Below are positions 22,882 to 34,085 of a DNA stretch of 64,000 nt, one piece after another (position 1 is the first letter of the stretch; each line of letters starts with the position of its first letter). The notes under the pieces are model-generated. The model was not told the origin of the DNA and ran no database searches. It saw nothing but the letters and a program-made list of their open reading frames with translations. Made by a program: the position numbers and the translations under genes. Origin of the DNA: Pithys albifrons albifrons. Its lineage: Eukaryota > Chordata > Aves > Passeriformes > Thamnophilidae. The stretch covers positions 57,590,977 to 57,654,976 of the forward strand of contig NC_092497.1 of assembly GCF_047495875.1 (NCBI RefSeq), in the 5' to 3' direction.

Positions 22882-25513
22882 ATATCCAGAAAATGAAAGA
22901 AACATTGAAGATTGCAGTAGTGTAATAATACAACTAATTTTACATGACTTTCATGTTTTTATGCTTTTATATCTTCATATCATTTGGTCATTGAAAATTG
23001 AAGTTCTCTAGGGGTATCTTCTTTGTGAAGGGTTATGATTTTTCACATTCATATGAATGGGGATACACATTTATCTTCCATCATAGGTAAAGACAGTATT
23101 GCATCTTAGAGGCTTGGGGTTTTTTTTAGACAAAGTGAAAATAGAAATAACAGACATGCTAACAAGTGCAGAATTGAGAATCTGGAGTAGAACGTGCCCA
23201 GACAGGATTATTCTGAGAGAGACACTGCAATGTACATAAATTTGGATTCACATATGTAAACTAATACAGTAACTCCTTTTGCAATGCTATTGCCAGCTGA
23301 TGAAAGGTAAGTACAACTGACTAAGACTAGGTGTTAAATATTCAAGTCCTATGGAATTACAAATCCTGATGATTAAAGAGAATACAGTTCTTGTTAACTT
23401 GCAATTTCCTATGACAACCAAAGAATGGATATGTTTGCAACTGGAAGATTTTTTCCCTGGGGGTATTTTTCCACTGATCATAAGATATATTTCTAAATTT
23501 TTGTCTTTCTTTTTGTACCATTTGTGTCTGCAAACGATTAGAAGCAAAACATGGTAGCAGATAGTGCGAGCTACATGCAATAACTTGTTGTACTACAAGA
23601 TGACACTGTAGGTCCCCATCTTTCTGAGTGTAAAAGAATTAAGAAGTTTATGCAGTCTAAAGGAAATAGCAGTTAGATAGAACTCTGGATAAGAAAAGAA
23701 AAAGACAAAATACAGACTCTGTGGTTGTGGTGCAAAGGTTAAATGAGAGGACAATCTGAGTGTGATAGTAGAATTTCTTCAAATACCAGTAAACATTCTA
23801 GACTGCTTTGATAGCTATATAAATCATAACATGGGAAGTCCCTATGTAATTCTGAATGGGAAGGGGTTCAAACTACATAGAAGTGACATTCTTACATTAC
23901 ACTTCTGCCTAAGAACTGAAAAAAATCCCAAAATAAACCCTATAAATAGCAGAATGGGGTTTTTCCTGTCCTGCATACTGTAGCTGAATTCTTGAGTTTT
24001 CTTTCATCTGGGAAGCATTTTACTAATAGCCTGAAAAAGCAGGGCAGAAAGCTTGAAATTGTATGGCACTAATTTGTAAATTTGTGGTCAACTGAGTGAG
24101 TAAGGATTTAGGTCCTATTTCGAAAATACCTATATACTCTGTAAACTATAAAGATTTGAGGGAAAAAAAGTCGTCTTATGCTCTATAAGCTATATATGCA
24201 TTTTAGGCACTTTTGAAACAGAGTGAAATGGCTCTTTTTGACTAACAAAATCTCAAATCTAATGAGTGCATACAAAAGAAAAGATTGGAATGCATTCAAG
24301 TGGCAGTAAAACATTATTTTCTGCCACTTAGTATAAGACCTTTAGTATTTTAATCTACCATTGATTTATTCACAGTCACTAATCTCAAATGTCCAGCTGT
24401 TATTTACAGTTTTGGAGCTATGTCACTATTCACTTTGAACTTTTTGGTAACCTCTGTGCAGCTATATGAATCTATAAAATTAATTAACATAGAGATAACT
24501 AAGATTTTCAGTATGTTTTGTTCAAGAATATCACTAAGCCATGCTTTAATTAAATTAGTTGTAGATACAGAGTTGGTATGGATTCAGGTACCATTCCTGG
24601 GAATAGACTTGAAATCCTTCCCTCAAAAAAACAGGTTTTGCAATTCATTGACCTTGGTGTTATATAAATCAGAGTGCAAACAGATTGTACTGGTTCCTTT
24701 GGAGTTTTTTTTTTTCATGAGGGAAATAACAAACCAGAAGTTATTAAGGAGTACTGGCTTTGTGTCTCTAAGAATGCAAATTATAAAATGGCCATTAAAT
24801 TTCCCTAAGACAACAGTTTCTAAACATTAAAGATAGGATTGACAAGGCTTCAGATTCTGAGGGATATAGAGAAAGCAAACCTAGCCAGCTTTGTGGTGAA
24901 ACCTGAGCAGTTTATGAATTACATATCATAGAGTTGTTTGGAATTGCAAAACACTGATTTTCATGCCTTGAGTTTTCCTCTACTTCTAAGCAAGTACATT
25001 TGCATTACAGGGACAAATTGTAGGCCATTACTGTAATTTGCAGAGACAATCAATTACCTAGTCCTTCCATCTGCACCTTTGACTTCTCTTTCAAATAAAA
25101 TGAACAGCAAGATATATTTGCATCTTCAATTTTTAAAAAATGTATTCCTAAATTGAGAAAGAAAAAAAGTGTTATCTCTTAAATCAGTGTACATCATTAG
25201 ATCAGAGTAGGACTTGCAAACTCAGAGCCTCTACCAGCAGAAATCAAGGTACAAAAGCCATGAAGAAGTCCTAGATAAGTAGTGTAATTAGATAAATGTT
25301 GCCTATAAAAATTCTGGAATCTTTTTGTGAAATGAACCAAAGCAATAAAAGTATGGAGAGGAAATCTTGACTATGAGAACTGTGAGTTTGTATGAGGATA
25401 CAAAAGAAGATGGATGGGTGTAGGTGGAAATTATTGGTGTGATGTTTGTGTCTGTGCAAGTGACTCTGAGTCTGCCATTGATATTTTCTGGCACTGGGCC
25501 ATACTGGTCTGGA
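22882..25513. other. Unique AT-rich stretch, no supported gene
   Basis: This stretch contains a 136-codon plus-strand frame (24420-24830) with an amino-acid mix rich in L, I, F, S and K. I recognise no domain, signal peptide or splice context for it. A single frame of that length is expected by chance in a window of this size and composition. Overlapping opposed frames at 23287-23580 and 23351-23557 cancel each other. No repeat family is recognised. Confidence 0.6.
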
Positions 25514-25790
25514 TTAACACACAGTCAGAATGCTTCTTGGAATGAATTTGGCCTGTGGCATCAAAGCCCTCCCCAGTGCCCTCCCTGTATATGATTCAGC
25601 AGTTAAAATGCTCTCAGTTCCTAGAATAGATAAGGCTGTGCTACCTTGGCATGCTTCTTCTGGCATGGCTCTACAATCATCCCAGCAAGCCTTCTGCCAT
25701 TCCTCAGGTGAACCTTTCGCATCATGTTGTACAAATGCCATTCCTATGAAAGGCTGTGAAATAATCCGCTGATTTTTTGCAGCTGAAAAG
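25514..25790 (-). other. Coding-like island of unknown origin (exon or pseudogene fragment?)
   Basis: The block is GC-richer than its flanks. On the minus strand an open frame continues upstream of its first ATG (25741) to a good splice-acceptor-like sequence: a T-rich tract ending GCTTTTCAG at about 25782. From there the frame reads KNQRIISQPFIGMAFVQHDA and continues with GSPEEWQKACWDDCRAMPEE, ending at a stop near 25514. The residue mix (E, D, Q, W, K with few hydrophobic runs) looks more like a soluble protein than typical random frames here. The opposite strand is also open for about 80 codons (25530-25772), so openness alone is weak evidence. I do not recognise the family. It could be a decayed transposon or retroviral piece, a processed pseudogene, or a true exon. 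No donor site or companion exon was identified. Confidence 0.3.
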
Positions 25791-25929
25791 CAAAAAAACC
25801 AGAGTCTTGTTATCTAGGAGGTCAGGACATGATCATCCTATTTCATAATCTGCAAGAAAGTGAGTGAGAAATGGAGTTAAGGTCGGGCTAGACCACTCTT
25901 CTTCACCCATCAGTACCTATGCCAAGATC

Positions 25930-26187
25930 TGAGGAAAAGTCATGAAATAGATGAGCTTTAAGTAGAATATCAGGAAAAGGTTTTTCACCTAGAGGGTGGT
26001 TGTGCACTGGAACAGAATCCCCAGGGCAGTGATCACAGCACCAAGCCTGTCTGAGTTCAGAGAGTGTATGGACAACACTCTCAGGCACATGGTGAGTTTG
26101 TTATGGGTGTCCTATGCAAGACCAGGAGCTGGACTTTAATGATCCTTTTGGGTCCCTTCCAATTCAGCGTATTCTGTATTTCTGTAA
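25930..26187 (+). mobile_element. CR1 LINE fragment, 3' region, old
   Basis: The sequence follows the CR1 3' region in order: AGAATATCAGGAAAAGGTTTTTCACC, then GAGGGTGGTTGTGCACTGGAACAG, CCCCAGGGCAGTGATCACAGC, a TTCAGAGAGTGTATGGACAACACTCTCAGGCACATGGT segment, and the end TGATCCTTTTGGGTCCCTTCCAATTCAGCGTATTCTGTA. The 3' tail repeats are degraded. The many differences from the familiar avian consensus mark it as an old copy. It has no coding capacity. The minus-strand frame at 25903-26088 is a chance reading of this repeat. Confidence 0.85.
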
Positions 26188-27624
26188 GTTTAAAGAAATT
26201 TTATAAGGTAACATTTAAAACCAGAAAATATTTCTTTTTCTCATGAGTTGGATATTTAAACTAAAGATAACCATTAGTACTAGCTGCAGAGCTCTTATTT
26301 TTCTATAGCACATTCTTCTTGGTTATAATGTGTTTTTTTAAGTAAGTAGAGAGTCAATTCAATAAAACTTGTTACTCTGTTTTCAATGAAATATCTTCCT
26401 CTAACCTTGTATTCAGAGGAAAAATAGGATATAATGAAGACCACATGGATATGTTGTCAGTTGACTTTTAAATGGTAGAAAAATAGAAATAATGCATGAT
26501 TTAACATTTAAAAACACAGAAAACTTATTAGCCAGATTTGGTGCTGGTTCTCCCATAGATCTAGAATATTAACACATACCCAGAACTTGCAAAGCAGCAT
26601 AATTTTAGAAATTCCTAGCTCAGCACCAGCTAGACTCCTTAGTGAAATAACATGCTGATATACTAGTTTAGCCCCTGTACAGCAGTATTATGATACCTTT
26701 TCTGTATCTCGACAGGTTAATTAGCTGGGGAATGGCAGAGCGCTTTTAATCTTCATCTCTAAAACTACTTTCTTCAAAGCTGGTTTGGCTATTTCTGTGC
26801 ACTACTTTCATGTATCCTTAATACTGTTTTCATGTTTTCCTATCTATAATTTGAGCTCAGTTCCAATCATCAGGAAAACACTTAGGCCTAGAAATTTTTA
26901 AAGGATTCTACAGATTATATATAGTCTGTCTCCACACTTTGGTCACATTTGGAAACATCGAGTGTGTCACTTGGGGACTGCTGACCTGTGAAGATTCTTT
27001 GAAAGAATCTCGTTACACATATTTCTCTTCATAAACCCCATTGAAATTTTGGAATCTAGAAATTTTTATATTCTGTTGACTTTGTTACATAGCCTCATGA
27101 TTGCATTTAATGATTTCTTTTCATTTTTCCTGAATGAGGACCTTAATCTATGCTATTTTATGTGAAGTAAATATGAAGTATAAAATTAATTATTAACATT
27201 TAATGACAGTCTAGCTGTGAGTAGACAGGGCTGTACAATTCTCTGCAAATTTAATTTTGTTCTCAGTAGGTAATACTTATTGAGCAAAGTTAGTGTCTAG
27301 TGAAACTTTTCACGTGTATTTGTAGTAACCTGCTTAATTTGGATCCCTAGTGATTAAAAAACCCAGTAATTTTTCCATCAACAACCCGAACTGTATAAAT
27401 ATATAAATCAGTGCTTTTTAAACTTGTGACCATATTTAGACAAAACAATAGATGAAATAAGGTAGGTACAATACTAGACTTCTTTAATGATAAAGACATT
27501 AAATTTTATAGGTAATACAGCTGAAAATGAGGATCAAGGCATAGACTAGGAAATGGCCAAATAATTACTTTAAAAAAAGGACACATAATCATGTTTAACA
27601 TGGAACAGAAGTAACAAAGTTAAG
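26188..27624. other. Unique AT-rich stretch, nothing recognised
   Basis: No gene, RNA or repeat is recognised between the two CR1 fragments. The composition is AT-rich like the rest of the unique DNA. Confidence 0.6.
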
Positions 27625-27807
27625 GTGATTCAGGATGGTGAGGCACTTAAACAGTTTGCCCAGAGAAGATGTGGATGTGCCACCCCTGAAAGTGTCCAAG
27701 GCCAGGTTGGGTGAGGCTCTAAGAAACCTGCTCTAACTGTCAGGTGATTGGAACTAGATGATCTTTAAGGTCTCTTCCAACCCAAACCATTCTATGATTC
27801 TATGATT
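27625..27807 (+). mobile_element. CR1 LINE 3' end with diagnostic tail
   Basis: The region is a 5'-truncated CR1. It reads GGTGAGGCACTTAAACAG, TTGCCCAGAGAAGATGTGG, AAGTGTCCAAGGCCAGGTTGG, then GGAACTAGATGATCTTTAAG and TCTTCCAACCCAAACCATTC. It finishes with the tail ATTCTATGATTCTATGATT (27789-27807), which is characteristic of CR1 in birds. The familiar segment before the GGAACTAGATGATC block (GTGGAGGTGTCCCTGCCCATGG in common copies) is replaced by a shorter CTAACTGTCAGGTGA stretch, so there is an internal deletion. Better conserved than the other CR1 pieces, it is probably the youngest. Minus-strand frames here are chance. Confidence 0.93.
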
Positions 27808-28324
27808 AAGTGCTGACTTTTTTAGTATATTAAAAGTTGGGGAATGAGCATTAATATCCTGGATGTATTTCTTTAAATTGTTAATAGATGGTAATATTGT
27901 TTTATATTTTTTCCAAGAAAACAGTGCAGGAAACTTATTGTGAATATACACTTACAAACCTAGCAAATGAGTTTATCGTGGCACTTATTTATTGTTTAGG
28001 TGACAGCTGTGTTCCAAGTAAAATTACAGTTTCTAAGGGACTAATCACTGCTACTTAACTTTTTCTCACAAACGTTTTCCCTTTTTTCATCTTTGTAGCC
28101 CAAATTGTGTTCTCAAAGACAAGATCTTGTTCTTGTTTCAGGATTACACAAACAGAAATGGATCCCAGCACAGGGGTTAGGAGATAAATCTGCAAACTGT
28201 TCTAAAAGATGGTGAATTTGCCAAATGTCACTAATTTAGGAATAGCTACAAGTGTACTGGGATATGAGGTGGAATTCAAAATTGTTTTGATGAACTCGGA
28301 ATGGCTCTTCCCTTAAGGGATCCT

Positions 28325-28445
28325 GAAGAAGCCTTAAGTACGAGGAAAGACTGAACAGCTTGGAGATGTTTAGCTTAGAGATAGGCAGACTGGGGTATAG
28401 GGATGACAGTTGTCAAATACTGCAAAGGCTCCTGCGAAGGAGTAA
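28325..28445 (+). mobile_element. CR1 LINE fragment, upstream of the 3' end
   Basis: GAGGAAAGACTGAACAGCTTGG, then GATGTTTAGCTTAGAGATAGGC, GGGATGACAGTTGTCAAATAC and GCAAAGGCTCCTGCGAAGGAG follow the CR1 segment usually written as 'gaggaaaggctgag...ttcagcctggagaag...ctgaaaggagg'. It precedes the 3'-end block in the CR1 map, but here it lies downstream of the better-preserved 3' end at 27.6-27.8 kb in the same orientation. It is therefore a separate insertion and not part of one element. Confidence 0.7.
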
Positions 28446-30169
28446 TTTTTTTGTATGATTGAACATCAGGAATTAAGACTTTAACAGAAGAATCAAGAAT
28501 TACATCCTGGCACACCACCCCCACTCCCCCCACCCCCCTTTTTTAGTGTGTTTTTGTTTTTGTTTAAATCTGTAAAGATCAGATAGAAAGATGTCACAAT
28601 GATAAAGTTGTAGGATATCATGTATTGGAGTACTCTTAACGTTGTGGTTCTGAGCAGAGTGCTCTCATGCAAATGAAGGTTATTTATTTTCCTTTATCAT
28701 GATATGTGAAAAAGTGAATGCTGAGGAGTGAGATCCTGTCCTACTTCTCCATACCTCTTACAGCTCATCTGTAACTGCATTGTTAGTTCTCTTGGAATTT
28801 TTCTGTGTATTGCAGTGAGAAGATGTACAGATGAAGTGTAAGGAAACATTTCTTTTAGCTGGTGTCATCAATTATATGTGGTATGTGCCCAGAGATACAA
28901 TGACAAACTAATTTTGAGAAATGTATTGTCACCTACAGGTAGTTGGTTTTGGCAGTGAAAATTTTTCTCTTTCAAAAACTGTGAACCTTCTGAGCCATTA
29001 ATTCCTGAAAGAGTACAGACCTCATTCAGCTTTAGGAATTGGAACTTGTTTTTGTTAAAGTAGCAGGAAAAGTAATAGTAAGCTAATTCAATCTTTCAGA
29101 TAATTGTGAGGTTTGAGTGCCTTGAAAATGTCTGGCATGATGCATGTATGTATTTAGTTTTCTTGTCATCTTGTGTTTATTGAAGGTGCTGAGGGTGAGT
29201 TGCTCTAGGGTAAAACACCAGATGTGTTGAATTTCTGTTACTTGCAACTTGCCATAATGAAAATGGATATCCTTTTGTTCAGTGTGTGAAAATTTTCACC
29301 TCAACTTGACATGCTGTTTTGTTGGTTTTTTTTTTACTGTAGTCACTATGTTACCTGTCACAAGTGAGATTTTTCCCACCTCTGGGCTCTTCAGCATCCA
29401 TATTTATCATAGGGAAGAAGGTGGCATTCTCTCTAGTATTCACCAGAATGCCCATTCTGAACATCTTGGACTTCACAAGGACATTCAAAACAGGGAATTA
29501 AACAAAAGAAAAGAGAAATCCCTGGATCTTCAGTAAGCCATTATCAAGTTACATAAATTGATGTGCAGTGCAAAAGTTGTCATATTTTATTGAATTTTAG
29601 CCATGTTAGTGTACCCTGCACGTGTTTCCTTTCTGAAACAACAAATTTTGTCTGTCTCTGTACTTGGAATTGGAGAGATTTAAATAATTTCTAACATGGT
29701 ACCGTATTGTTCTAGTGGTGAAGGTAGTTTGAAAAGCATGTAGAAATTGCCAGCTAGTTATTAGAGGGAAAACATTACAGCAAGAAATTAATTCAAAGAA
29801 TGCTTCTCCTGATTATGTCAGAAGAATCTTTTGTTAACTCTCAGTAATTGTCTGCCTGTGTTGAATTCGTTCCCCTATGCCTTAACTCCGTAAACATATT
29901 AATACCTTGATTTTTAATAGTGTGCACAAAGTGCAAGAATGTTCCTGGTAGAAACATCTTTTGAATGTGTGTCTATCAGTAAAATGGATCTTTCCTAATG
30001 TATCCTAATGAATTTAGAAGAGAAAGATATAAAAGAAAGATGCAGCCATTATATAGACATGTACTAGAACTAATCATCAGGAGGCCAGGTGCTAATGCTG
30101 TCATTATAAATAACTAAAAATAAATTTAGAATTACCAACAAAGAAGGATGCAGGGGCTTCTTTTTCAAG
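28446..30169. other. Unique stretch with a C-rich/T-rich tract near 28518-28560
   Basis: No gene is recognised. A C-rich run with three C5-C6 blocks (28518-28538) is followed by T-rich sequence. The plus-strand frame at 29282-29536 begins inside hydrophobic low-complexity sequence and shows no domain. Everything else is AT-rich unique DNA. Confidence 0.6.
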
Positions 30170-30777
30170 ATGGATGTGTGGAGAGTTAGCCCTGGCTAAG
30201 GGCCATGCACCCGACCATTCACTTGCTTCCCTTCCTCTGTGAGATGGGAGGAGACAGTTAGATGAGAAAAATTAAAAGCTGAGATAAAGGCAGAGAGATC
30301 ACTTAACAAGTAGTGACTTAGAGAAAATTATTTCAGTTTACTTGCAATTCAGTAGAGTCAAGTAGTGGAACTCATCCCCTAACATGGCACAGGAGATAGG
30401 ACTGAGTATGGGAAGAGAGGGCTGTATTCTCTTCTTGGCAGTTTCTCTCTGCTGCTCCTCCCCACATGTTTCCCCAGCTCCAGGGTGGGTTATTTCAGGA
30501 AACAAATCTATCCCACTATTGTCTGCTCTATGAACTGCAGGGGAATCTCAGCTTTGTGATGGAGCACCTCCTCCATTTCTTTGTTCTCTGACCTGCTGTT
30601 TGTAGCTCTTTTCCACCCACTTCTCTGCTTGTCCGTCACCCCTGTCTTAAACAACAGAGGCACCACCATCTTAGCCCTGCACTGGGTCTATTGGAGCCTG
30701 CTGGAATTGCCTGTGTGCAGCACAGGGTGGTCCCAGGCTCTTCTCACAGAGCTGCTGCTCACCAGTATCAAAACCTT
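30170..30777 (-). mobile_element. Degraded avian ERV LTR, minus orientation
   Basis: The landmark order matches the 2-kb LTR. It reads CCCTGGCTAAGGGCCATGCA and CACTTGCTTCCCTTCC (about 30190-30236), GAGATAAAGGCAGAGAGATCACT (about 30281-30303), and CTCTCTGCTGCTCCTCCCCA (about 30447). These are followed by ACTGCAGGGGAATCTCAGC (about 30534), GATGGAGCACCTCCTCC (about 30558), a GAGGCACCACCATCTTAGCC segment (about 30657) and the U3-start end CTTCTCACAGAGCTGC...ATCAAAACCTTC (30740-30777). Several modules are deleted compared with the 1-kb copy at 2 kb. The plus-strand frame at 30581-30898 runs through this LTR and is not a gene. No TSD is visible. Confidence 0.72.
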
Positions 30778-33700
30778 CTTGTTTATGCCTAATATAGGAT
30801 GTAACTGCTTCTCACCATTTAGAGAGATGCAGGTACAAGCTCATGTTACATACTTGAGTACTGGTCTTTCTGGAAATTATTATCTCACCAAGGGGTAAGG
30901 ACGTAGACTATTCAGGCAAACCAGAGGTTCAAGTACATTTATATATGCTGTCATTAGTGGTCTTTTTGTGTATCTGGGTAGCTGTACACATGTAATGAAA
31001 ATTTAACTTTTTCTTATAAGACTATTTTCAGCCTTTAGTATTAAATGTAATCTCAGATTTTAGAGTAACCAACCTATCACACCAGGATGAATCTTCAGCT
31101 TTTTGTTCTGCTTATTCTTATTTGTACAGCTGGCCAAGTACAAGTTGTTCTCCCACAGAGTACGAGCCTCCCAAGGGTTTTCTGATATTCTTCTTAGAAA
31201 ATGACCACTACAAAACCACCTGGTCATTTCTTAGGCAATACAAGACTGCACATCTCTCATGCTGGAACAAGCAAAGGTAGAGATGGAAACACAATATTGA
31301 TTATCTAAATTCCCTCTGACAGTGTTAACTTCTGCTTTTGGCCTGTGTGTTAACCACTTCTACGATACCAAAGCTGGTTTGTAGTCAGCTGTCCGTCTGT
31401 TGTCACTGTTAAAAACCCCCCAAAAATAAAAGTTAAAAAAGCTTCTGGTCCATTGTTGGAGTTGCATCACCAGCTTCTTCTAGAGGTATATGGATGAGCA
31501 GCAGGATGTTTTTCTGCAGTGTTGACAGGTACCACTGCTGCATTATACCCAGATTCTCTCCATGGTGGGAGTGTTCCTCAGTGGCATACGGCTGCAGCAA
31601 ATGTGCCAGGACTCCAGGTTAGTGGAGCACCACATGTCCATATGTTAACTGAATGTTGTTGCCCTTGTATGGTGTAGCACAACTGAACCTCAGCATGGCA
31701 CAGTGCATCAGTGTAGGTCAGGTCATTCTCTGATCAGCACAAATGAAAGTTTTCACAGACTCTGACACATGATTTTCTTTTTTATGTGTTCCATTCTTGA
31801 TGGAAAATGATGTGAGTCAGAGTCCAGGGGCCCATCTAACTACTGAGCTTTATGCCTTGTATTTTTCCTTGTAAAAGATGACAAAAGGCTTCTTTTCTCC
31901 TGTTAGGTTGCAGCAGCAGTCCTGTAAATTGCATTCCTGTAATTATGCCTGAAAAGATACCTTCAAATAAGAAAAGCAAAATATTTCTGTGGCAGAAATA
32001 TTGTTCTTTATATGCCGTGAGTGAAGAAAGCTGAATAGTATCTAACAATTTGCAGTATTTTAAAAACCTTCCTCTTAGGTTTTTTTTTCTTTTCTCCAGA
32101 GGGACTACAATAAAGCAGATATATTTGAACTGTGTAAAAATAGTGCAGAATATGACCTGAGGTAAATTGACCTAGCTCAGTGGCCATACACAGTGGGGGT
32201 AAATTTAAGTGGCATTTCTTTCAGGAATGACCCCTCAAAAAGACATTAAACTTAGAAGGAATCTTGAAAAAGGTTCAATCAAGAACAACTTACTTTCAAC
32301 GGTATGGAGTGGTAAGAAGCAATGGACTAAGAATTCTGGATTCAGCCTCTTTGTGTTGCTCCAAGATGGAAAGGCAGCCACACCACAGCTGATGAGTTAC
32401 CACTCATTAAGTGTTTTAATGCAGTGCAATGATGGTCATGTATACAGGTGATGAAGCTTCACTTTGTTTACAGATGAGGTGGGTGGGAAGGAGAGAGAGA
32501 GTGAGAACAAGACAGTAAATATTGCTTCATTCTTAACTGAAGGACTTAAGATGCCTCTGTCTCGTTATTACCTTGCCATTAACTGGGTCATGGCTGGTTT
32601 TCTGTAAATATTACCTGCTGCAGTTAGTTCTTAAACTCAACAGTGGTACCCATGCTAAGTAAGGAGCTTAAAAATCTTCAAATTTAAGTTTGTCAACTGA
32701 AGTGAATTGAAATTGTGTTGTGGAGAAGCATGATTATTCTTAATAATGTGCTGAAACACAAATACCCACATAATGGATAATTTATTAGGCACACAGCCCT
32801 CTGTAAACAGTCGTTATCTAATGGCACAAAAGTGTACAGTAGCTATCTTTTGCCACCACTCACCTAGCTGATAGTAATTTGGGGATTTAAAACTGTACTA
32901 ATGTATGCTGCCATGTTAATTGGGTGGTGCTGATAAGGCCAAGAAACTATCAATATATATTGAAGAGCGACTGTAAATAAACTAATAATGGTAACTGGAT
33001 TTGTCACTAAGTAAGGAAAACAAATAAGTTCTTTCAACTGATTTAAAGGTATGATCAACCTGTTGCTCAATGTTTTTCAAGCTGAGCTAATGAATGCAAA
33101 GTAGACCAATCAGAAGTGCAGCAAATGAGAGAGATGGAATGATTAGTGTACAAGTACAATGTCTGGTCTTCGAAAAATGTTATTTCCTGAAAAATTGGCT
33201 GAACTGCACAATATTCATAAACACTTAAAGCATGAAAAAGAGGCTTATCCCTACTAACAGTGTAGATAAAAGTAATGAGATTATGAATATTTTAAGATTT
33301 TTTTCTTTATGACAAAATGCTGTAAGAAAACAAGGGACCAAAGGAAGTTAATTTCTAAAAAGCAACTGTGGGAAAAAAACCAACTGCATTAGTGTAAGTA
33401 TAGGACATCAACCCCAGCATGTAGACTCTTCCAGTGGAGTTTGAAGTGTAGAATATTAAGGTTCTTGTCCCTCTTCTACTAATCAAAATGATGATTCATC
33501 CAGCTTTTTGAGACCCACTAACCCTACTATAATCCCCTTGAATAAGGACAATATTTCTCTTAGTCATTATGGTATCTTTACAGAGCCACTAATCCCACTA
33601 AATATATAGAGCAATTAAACATTGTTACTGTGCTGTAGTAGTGAAAGTAAATAGTTATAGGTATTATGTTTACTCCATTTTTCCAAAATGCTCTATCCGT

Positions 33701-33989
33701 GTTTCACTCCCATTCATGAAAAATGTTCCAAATCATCAGATATGAAAATAGCAAAGGAGAAAAAAAGTAAAAAAAGGCTTATCCTCTGTCTGCAGCATCC
33801 TCATCCTTTGAGTCCTTATCAGCTTTCAACTTATCTCAGCTGCTTAGCTTTAAAGCAGAAGCCTGATCACCAATAGACATGACATGCTTTTTATTGTGAA
33901 ATAGCCCATGCAGTTTAGCCATCCTCTGTCAGGAGAACTGCTTAAAAATAAAGAGGCTCAACCAGTGCATTAGAACATGCTTGAACATA

Positions 33990-34085
33990 ATGGGGATCAC
34001 ATCATGTAATTGAGGAATTGCAGGGCTATATAAGCCACTGGAGAAAATAATTTATAAATAAAAAATTCCTCTTTGCTCCCAAAAG
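33990..34085 (+). promoter_or_regulatory. Isolated TATA-box/polyadenylation-like cluster, origin unknown
   Basis: GGGCTATATAAGCCACTGG (34023-34041) carries a strong TATA match. It is followed about 30 bases later by TTTATAAATAAAAAATTCC, which includes AATAAA. This compact arrangement is typical of the U3/R part of an LTR. I do not recognise the flanking sequence and see no TG...CA ends or target duplication. In AT-rich DNA the combination may be coincidence. Confidence 0.2.

Noticed and set aside
24420..24830. 136-codon plus-strand open frame
   Set aside because: There is no recognisable domain, splice context or compositional sign of selection. A frame of this length is expected about once by chance in 128 kb of both strands at this base composition.
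27625..28445. The two neighbouring CR1 pieces as one interrupted element
   Set aside because: Both are in plus orientation but in the wrong order: the 3' end comes first and the more upstream CR1 segment second. They must be separate insertions.
30581..30898. 105-codon plus-strand frame with Cys-rich hydrophobic start, signal-peptide-like
   Set aside because: It is antisense to the degraded LTR at 30170-30777. The hydrophobic start comes from the pyrimidine-rich LTR modules.
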